The position numbers and the translations under genes are program-made. A stretch of DNA of 64,000 nucleotides from Leptospira ryugenii. GTDB taxonomy: Bacteria > Spirochaetota > Leptospiria > Leptospirales > Leptospiraceae. Shown in pieces: positions 54,845 through 62,435 of the stretch. The notes under the pieces are model-generated. The model saw only the letters and a program-made list of their open reading frames with translations. It had not been told where the DNA came from and searched no databases. The stretch's first letter is position 1. The number at the start of each line of letters is the position of its first letter. The DNA is taken from positions 496,001-560,000 of the forward strand of contig NZ_BFBB01000008.1 in assembly GCF_003114855.1 (NCBI RefSeq). The letters run 5' to 3'.

Positions 54845-56716
54845 CTTATGAATCCACTCATCTACACCTTCACAGATCTTTCGTACCGTATCATTGTGAA
54901 AGATAATGCCTAGGTGGCCTTGTTCATATTTTGTAAGCACTTTGTTTTCTGACTTTAAACTTGCGAGATCTGCTAAAGATTCTTCTGGTACGATTTGATC
55001 CACAGTACCAACTACACTATAAATTGGTAAGTTGTAGTTATCGAAAAAGTTCTTTGTATAGTTAATCTTTCCATCGTTGGAGAGGAAACTTTTTTCGTTA
55101 TAAATTTGGCTTTGAAAGAATTGCATGATAACAGAAACAGACTCTTCACAGAATACATCCTCCATGAGAAAATACCATTCTGGAGGAGTGATCTCTTTAT
55201 AACCGACAAAGTCCTTGATCGTGAGAACCCTTGTTCCAATATCATAACTAAAGTTTCTTAAACTGGAATGTAAATTTAACAAAAATTTAAAGAACTTTTT
55301 GAGATCGATTGTTTGGATGGTCGCCTGCATGGAAAATGAGGCCATGCTGAAAATCATATCGGAGATCATCTTATGAGGCAACATTCCAAATCCTTTTTTG
55401 ATGGTATCCAAACCGATAAAATTAGATTTTAAACTGATGTAATTCGGTGAGGTAATGGATACAACTCCAGCGATGTGATCTTCTGGTTTTGGTAAGTTGA
55501 ATTCTTCTTTGATTTCTTTGATGATGTCATAAGAAGAGGCATAGAACCGAGGTATCATACCACCCATACTGTGACCAATCACCACAGTTTTTTCACTGCG
55601 GTAATGCCAACGGATCCATCTTAGGACTTCTGGAAAATCGTCTTGGATATAATTGTCTACAGTCCATCCTTCCTTTTTTCCATACTTAGGCATTGTTTGG
55701 CGAGACCTACCGCGCATATCCATCAAAAATACTCGGTATCCATGTTTCAGGGCAAGTTCCTTGGCTAACTTGTCCATTACTGAGCGACGACAGAAAAAAC
55801 CAGGAATGAGAAGAAGATTTTTTCCAGTGTTATTTAACTTTTCTGGAGTGAAACTTTTAAGTGATACCGCATAACCTTCCGTAGTTGGGATAATGAAAGA
55901 GGCATCCATTCTATATTCAATATTGTATTGATGAGATTTAAAGATAATGGATGTTACAGGTTCCTTTTGGTCTTTTGTTGTGGTATAGAAAAGATTTCTA
56001 GAATTGGAAACTGTGTCGGCCTTTTCTATATTCTTTTGGGCAATGTAAAAATCACTTTTGTCTTTCGATTCTTTGCTCACAACAAAATCAATGACATCAA
56101 AGAGTGAGTACAACTGAAGGATAAGAGGTCTCATTTGTTCTTCAGGGATTGGGTCCTTTGTGATGCCCCAAAGGATTCCGATGGGTGTATCATTGACAAA
56201 CAGAGGAAGGCCTATGGCATAGTTCATCGTTTCAGAGAGTAGAATCTTTTTCTCTGGGTGGATCTCAGCTTCTTTTAAATTGATGTACTGGACTTCTGGC
56301 CTAAGCCCCTTGTTGTAATCGATGATTGCTTTCTGAAGGAAATGTGCGGACTCATTGCGAGGATCGCTCAAAGAAATGGGTCTCGCCTTCTGCATATACT
56401 CTTCGATCCCTGGGATTTTGCGTCTTTCAGCGATTTCTCGGAGTTTGAAATGTGTAGCCGTGGCTACGATGCGCAGTTCATCTTCGTCTATGACTTCAAA
56501 AATAGAAAAACTAAATACGGGCTCATCGTCAAAATGAACCAAAGAAACCATTTTGTTTGTAAATGAAGTCCAGATATTCTCTAGGAATTGGAAAGTGGGT
56601 TTGGGCACCGGGAAAATAAAGATTTTCTCGGGGCTGACCATCAGACTGCTGCTGGATTGGCGTTTTGAGTTCCGGATCTGTCTATCTTCCCAATATGGAA
56701 TTTCTTCTAGGCCCAT
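54836..56716 (-). CDS. GAF-domain and alpha/beta hydrolase fusion protein
   Basis: 626 residues, no signal peptide. The N-terminal ~220 residues look like a GAF-type sensor domain (FEVIDEDELRIVATATHFK, MNYAIGLPLFVNDTPIGILWG). From ~280 an alpha/beta hydrolase: LLLIPGFFCRRSVMDKLAKE, VFLMDMRGRSRQTMPKYG, nucleophile in VVIGHSMGGMIPRFYASS, Asp in YSVVGTVDQIVPEES and His in GHLGIIFHN. A sensor domain on a hydrolase suggests allosteric control by a small ligand. Convergent with the SRPBCC gene (9-base overlap) and divergent from thyX. Confidence 0.84.
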   Translation of the reverse strand: MGLEEIPYWEDRQIRNSKRQSSSSLMVSPEKIFIFPVPKPTFQFLENIWTSFTNKMVSLVHFDDEPVFSFSIFEVIDEDELRIVATATHFKLREIAERRKIPGIEEYMQKARPISLSDPRNESAHFLQKAIIDYNKGLRPEVQYINLKEAEIHPEKKILLSETMNYAIGLPLFVNDTPIGILWGITKDPIPEEQMRPLILQLYSLFDVIDFVVSKESKDKSDFYIAQKNIEKADTVSNSRNLFYTTTKDQKEPVTSIIFKSHQYNIEYRMDASFIIPTTEGYAVSLKSFTPEKLNNTGKNLLLIPGFFCRRSVMDKLAKELALKHGYRVFLMDMRGRSRQTMPKYGKKEGWTVDNYIQDDFPEVLRWIRWHYRSEKTVVIGHSMGGMIPRFYASSYDIIKEIKEEFNLPKPEDHIAGVVSITSPNYISLKSNFIGLDTIKKGFGMLPHKMISDMIFSMASFSMQATIQTIDLKKFFKFLLNLHSSLRNFSYDIGTRVLTIKDFVGYKEITPPEWYFLMEDVFCEESVSVIMQFFQSQIYNEKSFLSNDGKINYTKNFFDNYNLPIYSVVGTVDQIVPEESLADLASLKSENKVLTKYEQGHLGIIFHNDTVRKICEGVDEWIHKLP

Positions 56717-56792
56717 TCACACAACCTTTGAAAGTATTTGTTTTACCTATTTTCGACTTTTCAGACGGCTTGGAACTAAAAAAACAAGATAT

Positions 56793-57716
56793 ATGCAACA
56801 AACCGATTTTGAGCCCATTAGCCGCGCAAGCGTTCCAGCCCTAGATGCAATCCTAGGAAAAGCATTCCCTGTATTGAATGATGGCTTTGTTCGCATGGTA
56901 GATTATATGGGTTCTGATGAATCCATTGTTCAAGCCGCACGCGTTTCGTACGGAAAAGGAACAAAAAAAGTCAATGAAGACCGAGGCTTAATCCGTTACC
57001 TGATGCGCCATAGGCATAGTACTCCTTTCGAAATGTGTGAGATCAAATTCCACGTAAGAGTTCCCATGGACACTTGGCGCCAGTGGATCCGGCATAGGAC
57101 AGCAAATGTAAATGAATACTCTACAAGGTACTCAGTTGCGATTGATTCATGCCAAACAACCAAACCTTCCGAGTGGCGCGTACAATCCGTCGGTAACAAA
57201 CAAGGTAGTGATGGATATTTGAGTTTAGATACGGGAAACCAGCTTTCCAAAAGAGAATCCGACTTACAAGAGTTAGCAAATCAAATCTACTTGGAAAGAT
57301 TACAGTTAGGTGTTGCCCGTGAACAGGCACGGAAAGATCTTCCTCTATCTACTTATACAGAAGCGTATTGGAAGGTAGACTTACACAATCTATTGCATTT
57401 TTTAGCATTGCGGATGGACGACCATGCACAATTGGAAATCCGTGAATTTGCCTCTACAATCGGGCATGAGATTGTAAGTAAGTGGGTGCCGCACACTTGG
57501 GAGGCCTTTATGGACTACCGCGTGGAGTCTATGTCCCTAAACCAATATGACAAGAAAATCATAGCTGCTCTGAACCAATCCGGGAAACAAGCGGCAGTTG
57601 ACCTTGCCAAACAATTTGGGCTCTTGGATGAAGAAGGACTTCCTTCTAAAAAGAGCCGAGAGCGAGACGAATTGGAACATAAGTTAGAAGAGCTCGGTTT
57701 TTCCCTTCCTTGGTAA
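56793..57716 (+). CDS. thyX: FAD-dependent thymidylate synthase
   Basis: 307 residues from ATG 56793. The ThyX signature RHR-x7-S is intact in RHRTANVNEYSTRYSV, and STPFEMCEIKFHVR and LPLSTYTEAYWKVDLHNLLHFL (active site and substrate region) match. ThyX makes dTMP from dUMP using FAD and methylenetetrahydrofolate. Length is at the upper end because of a C-terminal charged tail (DEEGLPSKKSRERDELEHKL). Longer in-frame starts lie upstream in the hydrolase's divergent region. Confidence 0.93.
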   Translation: MQQTDFEPISRASVPALDAILGKAFPVLNDGFVRMVDYMGSDESIVQAARVSYGKGTKKVNEDRGLIRYLMRHRHSTPFEMCEIKFHVRVPMDTWRQWIRHRTANVNEYSTRYSVAIDSCQTTKPSEWRVQSVGNKQGSDGYLSLDTGNQLSKRESDLQELANQIYLERLQLGVAREQARKDLPLSTYTEAYWKVDLHNLLHFLALRMDDHAQLEIREFASTIGHEIVSKWVPHTWEAFMDYRVESMSLNQYDKKIIAALNQSGKQAAVDLAKQFGLLDEEGLPSKKSRERDELEHKLEELGFSLPW

Positions 57717-57783
57717 ATTTGAGACTCAAAATCTGCAAAAAAAGTTTGCCAGGTTTGTTAAGTAAGGGTTAGGATAACAACTT

Positions 57784-58476
57784 ATGAAAAAAATAATTTC
57801 TACCTCTCTATGTTTCATTTCATTCTTGCCGCTTTCATTTTTGTCCGCCCAGGATTTTGCCGTGGCAGGATTCATCAAAGGAAAGGTGAACATTCTTTCT
57901 GCAAATGATTCCTCTAAATTGTGGAAGGCGCTAAAAGTGAATGATGTCATTCAGCCAGGGGATACAATCAAAACAGGAAACGGATCCAAAGTAGACTTAG
58001 TATTCAAAGATTCTGAGTTTCGCCTCCAACCCAATACCACATTTGTTCTAAAAGAATGGGACCCAAAGAAGCAAGTGTCAAAGGCCTATGTTGAAAATGG
58101 TGCCGCTTGGTTCCGAGCTAAAGACTTTAAGAAAGGAAGTTTTGAGGTAAGCTCTCCTACTTCCACTGCGGGCGTTCGTGGAACTGCTTTCGGTGTTTAC
58201 TATATGCCAAAAGAAAAGAAAACCTACACCTGTGTTTGCGAAGGAAAAGTAGATGTCAATGGCCAAGTCTTTGAAAAGGGAATGGGTGCCTCTGTTGGAA
58301 CAGACGAAGCCATCGAACGAAATGAATACAAAGACATCATTAGCAAAGAAGGGGCGAATCTTGCATTTCAGAAAAAAATGCAAACCTTGCCTATGCTTAG
58401 CCAATGTTTAGCCTGCCACAAACCAATCGGCTGGGAAGCGAAGGATCGCATTCCAGATGAAAAATACGGCAAATAG
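57784..58476 (+). CDS. FecR-domain periplasmic protein with C-terminal CxxCH motif
   Basis: 230 residues. Signal peptide ends at SFLSAQ. A FecR-type domain follows (GFIKGKVNILSANDSS, DVIQPGDTIKTGNGSKVDLV, AGVRGTAFGVYYM). The C-terminal tail has CLACHKPIGW: CxxCH at residues 208-212, the haem c-binding motif, unusual in a FecR protein. An internal CVCEG pair gives further thiols. The next gene overlaps by one base and a DsbD-like gene ends the operon, so thiol chemistry or haem attachment is a likely theme. Haem binding itself is unproven. Confidence 0.85.
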   Translation: MKKIISTSLCFISFLPLSFLSAQDFAVAGFIKGKVNILSANDSSKLWKALKVNDVIQPGDTIKTGNGSKVDLVFKDSEFRLQPNTTFVLKEWDPKKQVSKAYVENGAAWFRAKDFKKGSFEVSSPTSTAGVRGTAFGVYYMPKEKKTYTCVCEGKVDVNGQVFEKGMGASVGTDEAIERNEYKDIISKEGANLAFQKKMQTLPMLSQCLACHKPIGWEAKDRIPDEKYGK

Positions 58477-59879
58477 TGAGATTTCTTTTTCTTTTCATTG
58501 TAAGTATGACCCTGACTTCTTTCGGCCTTTGGTCGGAAGAAGTCATCACAACAAAAAAAGACCAACCAGATGGATACTTTGGTGTTAAGTTAGGTGCCAT
58601 CGTAACTCCTACATTTGGCTATCGTGTAAGAGACAAAGCCTCTGGTGTCTCTGATACGAGCCAGTCCGATCGAACTGGATTCTCTATGCCTTGGACATTA
58701 TTTATGGTATCCAAAGAATGGGAGGATACAGGCTTTAAAGTTGAATTTTGGGGAGAAGTTTTAAAAGCCAATCAAATCTCTGCCGACACCAATGCAGACA
58801 ACCAATCAAGATCAAATCCTCACATATTCGCGATTAGGCGAGCAAATGTTCAAAAAATTTGGACGATAGGATCTTTCCAACACACGATTATATTTGGGAT
58901 GCAAGAGTTACCTCATATGCATTCTGTGTGGGCTGGATTTTATGATTGGCGTTATATGGATAGATCACCTCTGGAATCTTTGGGTTTTTCTCCGGACCCT
59001 GTTGATTTGGGTCTATCCTACCTGTTTAAATGGAAGACCATAAGTCTTCACACTGCCTTTGTCAATGGCGAAGGATATCGAAGTTTACAAAATGCAAATA
59101 ACTCTGGTTATGATAGTGTAACGCGTTTAAGTTGGGAAAATACTTGGTTAGGTTCTCTTAAAACTGGATTGCATTTCCTTTCTCGACGTGGCAATTTCGC
59201 TGGTTATTCGGGAACCGAGTGCTTTGAAGGCAGAACAAGATGTCTGCCATCGGACAACAATCCTGCCACTCAATTGAGAGGAAATGTACGCCTTTCCCAG
59301 TCAGAAACCCATGCTGTGGAAATCAATATGATTTGGCGCGAATACATCAATCTAGGCATAGGAGGGATGTTTCGTAAGCGGTATGCTGGCGAAGTCTACG
59401 ATCAGGTGAATCCATATCTGACTCTCTCAAGAACACCAGAGTTCACCGGTAGAGGTGCCTATGCATGGTTAGGGATTGGCAATTCTTGGCTCCGAATTGT
59501 GTTTCGTGGTGAGATTGCCAATGGTGGGCCCAATGCTGGATTGCGAACAACCGAGTCTAATCTTCAAGAACCTTGGGTAAGACTTGTGACCATAAATCAA
59601 ATCAAAGAGCCAGTGTATTCAGACAAATCCTACTACCGAAACCATCAAGTTTATCTGGAGTACATACAATCAGAAAGCATTCGCATGGGTATTGGATATT
59701 CGGAAACGAGAGCCTTTGATCAAAACGGAGCCCCTCTCAAAACATATGTGGACCAGTTCTCCAATGAAAGGTCTTTACAGGAGTATCGATCTCAATTCAC
59801 AAATCCGAGTCCCGCCTTGGTTTCGGAATACGGTCGTCTTGACCGAAATCTATTTCTAAAAGCCAATCTTATCTTTTAA
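58476..59879 (+). CDS. Outer-membrane barrel candidate
   Basis: 467 residues from GTG 58476, sharing one base with the FecR-gene stop. Signal peptide ends near FGLWSE. The mature sequence alternates hydrophobic and polar residues with many aromatic girdle residues and ends FLKANLIF, consistent with a beta barrel. Contains segments such as VQKIWTIGSFQHTIIFGMQE. Two cysteines (ECFEG, TRCLP) lie close together and may form a disulphide. No family recognised. Operon position suggests it partners the CxxCH protein. Confidence 0.72.
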   Translation: MRFLFLFIVSMTLTSFGLWSEEVITTKKDQPDGYFGVKLGAIVTPTFGYRVRDKASGVSDTSQSDRTGFSMPWTLFMVSKEWEDTGFKVEFWGEVLKANQISADTNADNQSRSNPHIFAIRRANVQKIWTIGSFQHTIIFGMQELPHMHSVWAGFYDWRYMDRSPLESLGFSPDPVDLGLSYLFKWKTISLHTAFVNGEGYRSLQNANNSGYDSVTRLSWENTWLGSLKTGLHFLSRRGNFAGYSGTECFEGRTRCLPSDNNPATQLRGNVRLSQSETHAVEINMIWREYINLGIGGMFRKRYAGEVYDQVNPYLTLSRTPEFTGRGAYAWLGIGNSWLRIVFRGEIANGGPNAGLRTTESNLQEPWVRLVTINQIKEPVYSDKSYYRNHQVYLEYIQSESIRMGIGYSETRAFDQNGAPLKTYVDQFSNERSLQEYRSQFTNPSPALVSEYGRLDRNLFLKANLIF

Positions 59880-59881
59880 GA

Positions 59882-61153
59882 ATGTACCAAAACCTGCAAA
59901 GTTTTATCGAGTCAGAAATTTCACTGGGTGGAAGCTCTATCTATCTATTTTTACTTTTGTTTCTCGCGGGAATACTCGCAAGTTTGTTGCCTTGTGTTTA
60001 CCCACTCTATCCGATCACAGCCGGGATTCTGAAATCAAGATCCCAATCTCTTCGATGGTCTCATCCGCTCGTATATTATTTTGGTATGGCTAGTACCTAT
60101 CTTTTGTTTGGTTTATTTGCTGGCATATCCGGGGGACTTCTCAATCAAGTGTTTCGGTTTCCAGAGACCAATTTATTTTTAGCCTATATATTGTTCCTTT
60201 TAGCAATTTCGACTGCTGATTTCTTGCACCTTCCTATCTTCCAAAGTCGAAATTCAGGAACAAATACCAATCGATTAGGTGGGAGTTTTATTCTAGGGAT
60301 GTTGGCTGGTCTACTCTCATCACCTTGTGTTGGCCCTGTCGTAGTTTCCATACTTCTCAATGTGATTAGCACTCAAAATGCAGATATCTCCATTCTGAGC
60401 ATTACCCTTAGCACATTCAAAATGTTTATCTTTGGATTGGGTGTGGGGTTTCCATTTCTGATGATTGGGGTTTTTGGCTTTGCACTTCCGAAATCGGGAA
60501 AGTGGATGAAGTACGTTCAATACGGCTTAGCTATACTGATCCTATATTTTTCCTACACGTATTTTGAAAAGTCCATCTCGGGGATCAAAGCCCTCTATGA
60601 TTCTTCTGTGAATATCTATATCCTTCTCTTACTTCTTTTTTATTTAATTGTAAAGGTTCAAGACAGTACTTTGTTTTTAACGGAACGAGTAAAACGTAGT
60701 TTGTATCTTTGGACTATACTACTCCTAAGCATTTTATTATTTCGTATAACGATTATTACAGAAAGTCCAGTTGGAAGTGCGGAATCATTAGAGATAGAAC
60801 AAAGTGGAAATTTGGCTTGGTACAGAACCTTCGAGGCCGCAAAACAAAAGGCGCAAACAGAAGGGAAAAAAATCTTCATCGATTTTTATGCAGACTGGTG
60901 CACAAACTGCAAAGAATTCCAAAAACTCACTCTTACAAATGTAGACCTAAACCAAGCATTGGCTAAAGATGCAATCTTACTAAAAGTCTATGATACGGAT
61001 CCAATTTTTGAAGAGTTTGCTAACAATCCAAATTACAAGGAACTACAGATTGGATTGCCTTTCTTTTTGGTTCTGGACTCACAGGGCAAAATGGTATATA
61101 AAACCAATAATTACCTTGCGTCTAAAGAAATGATCAAGGCTTTACAAAAGTAA
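59882..61153 (+). CDS. DsbD-like thiol reductase (CcdA membrane part plus thioredoxin domain)
   Basis: 423 residues. Membrane part has eight candidate helices with the two redox cysteines in prolines-flanked turns: LLPCVYPLYP (Cys38) and LSSPCVGPVV. The C-terminal thioredoxin-like domain carries WCTNC in DFYADWCTNCKEF. It lacks the N-terminal periplasmic alpha domain of E. coli DsbD. It passes electrons from cytoplasmic thioredoxin to the periplasm for disulphide isomerisation or cytochrome c assembly. Starts 2 bases after the barrel gene. Confidence 0.92.
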   Translation: MYQNLQSFIESEISLGGSSIYLFLLLFLAGILASLLPCVYPLYPITAGILKSRSQSLRWSHPLVYYFGMASTYLLFGLFAGISGGLLNQVFRFPETNLFLAYILFLLAISTADFLHLPIFQSRNSGTNTNRLGGSFILGMLAGLLSSPCVGPVVVSILLNVISTQNADISILSITLSTFKMFIFGLGVGFPFLMIGVFGFALPKSGKWMKYVQYGLAILILYFSYTYFEKSISGIKALYDSSVNIYILLLLLFYLIVKVQDSTLFLTERVKRSLYLWTILLLSILLFRITIITESPVGSAESLEIEQSGNLAWYRTFEAAKQKAQTEGKKIFIDFYADWCTNCKEFQKLTLTNVDLNQALAKDAILLKVYDTDPIFEEFANNPNYKELQIGLPFFLVLDSQGKMVYKTNNYLASKEMIKALQK

Positions 61154-61154
61154 A

Positions 61155-62099
61155 TTAATTTCTTGGCAATTGCGAAACGATTGCTAAGTACTCTTGTGCC
61201 ATTTCTTGGACAACTTCCTTTGCTGGTCTTACATCCTCTATTTGAGCAACACCCTGGCCAGCAGACCAGATGTCTCTCCACCGTTTGTATTCTTGCTCCA
61301 TTGCTTTTTCGCCACCAGAATGCACTTCCGCCAGCTTTCGTGCACTTGATTCAAGTAGTTCGGGAGATTTCATTACAGACTTTGTTAGCCAATTGGCTGG
61401 GATCCCTGAAATTTTTTCGGTATAGGTAATTTCATCTGGGCCTGAGTCAATTAACATTTGTTTGTATTCGTTTTGTGCTCTTGACTCATTTGTCGCGATA
61501 AGCTTCGTACCAATATAAACAGCATCAGCACCCAAAGACAAAGCCGCAGCCATCTGCGCTCCACCTGAGATAGCACCTGCCGCGATAATAGGAAGCCCGG
61601 TCTCTTTTTTTAAGTAGGGTATTAAGGCAAATGGTGTTGTATTCCCAGCATGCCCGCCTGCGCCTTGCGCAACCGCGATCAATGCATCGGCGCCTGATTT
61701 AGCTACAATATTTGCATGTTTCAAAGTTGTGACATCGCAGAAAAGTGTAGCACCATTGGATTTTGCTTCTTTTGCAATGGTCCTAGGAGTCCCAAGACTT
61801 GTGATGATCAATTCTACCTTCATTTCCATGACCACTTCGAATTGTTTTGCCCAATTGGGATTGTGGTCTTTATGCAGAATTAAATTTACACCGATTGGTT
61901 TTTTTGTTTTTGATCGTATTTCTTTTAAACCTTCTTTGAGTTGCTCAGATGTTCGATAATTTAAGGAAGGAAAGCAGCCAATACCTCCAGCTTCCGAAAC
62001 AGCTACAACTAACTCAGGATAGGAGACCAAAAACATAGGTGCTCCAATGATTGGTAAATCGATCTTGAGCATTTCTGTAATTTTTGTGGAAATTTTCAT
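61155..62099 (-). CDS. Nitronate monooxygenase-like FMN enzyme
   Basis: 314 residues from ATG 62099 (the longer frame overlaps the next gene). TIM-barrel FMN family: IIGAPMFLVSYPELVVAVSEAGG, IGVNLILHKDHNP, GHAGNTTPFALIPYL and IIAAGAISGGAQMAAALSLGADAVYIGTKLIAT. These match 2-nitropropane dioxygenase/enoyl reductase relatives. Function in vivo unknown; may detoxify nitronates or act on unsaturated fatty acids. Confidence 0.88.
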   Translation of the reverse strand: MKISTKITEMLKIDLPIIGAPMFLVSYPELVVAVSEAGGIGCFPSLNYRTSEQLKEGLKEIRSKTKKPIGVNLILHKDHNPNWAKQFEVVMEMKVELIITSLGTPRTIAKEAKSNGATLFCDVTTLKHANIVAKSGADALIAVAQGAGGHAGNTTPFALIPYLKKETGLPIIAAGAISGGAQMAAALSLGADAVYIGTKLIATNESRAQNEYKQMLIDSGPDEITYTEKISGIPANWLTKSVMKSPELLESSARKLAEVHSGGEKAMEQEYKRWRDIWSAGQGVAQIEDVRPAKEVVQEMAQEYLAIVSQLPRN

Positions 62100-62109
62100 G
62101 AAGGGACCT

Positions 62110-62397
62110 TTAATTCGTTGGTTTTGGATTAAGATTTGGGATTTGTTCGGGGTAACGTCCATTTCTCGGGATACAGCTCATAGCAAATCCCTCTACGATA
62201 AAACAGATCGCATCTTTCGAAACACATTTGAGAGACTTTTGGTACTCCAATCGGTCAATTTCTGTTGGGATCGAATAACACTCCATTTTGTCATCGGAAA
62301 TGAGTTCTTTTGAGTTAATGGTGTCTTGTGCAAAAACAGATGTTACACAAAGACTGAGAAATAAAATAAAAAAGGATAGGAATTGTAGAGGCTTCAT
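62110..62397 (-). CDS. Small secreted cysteine-containing protein
   Basis: 95 residues. Signal peptide ends at SVFAQ. The mature part has four cysteines (MECYSI, LKCVSKDAICFIVEG, MSCIPRNG), probably two disulphides. No recognised family. It ends 10 bases before the monooxygenase-like gene, on the same strand. Confidence 0.65.
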   Translation of the reverse strand: MKPLQFLSFFILFLSLCVTSVFAQDTINSKELISDDKMECYSIPTEIDRLEYQKSLKCVSKDAICFIVEGFAMSCIPRNGRYPEQIPNLNPKPTN

Positions 62398-62435
62398 ATA
62401 AAATATTCCTGCTTATCGATCCTGTTTCAATTTGA

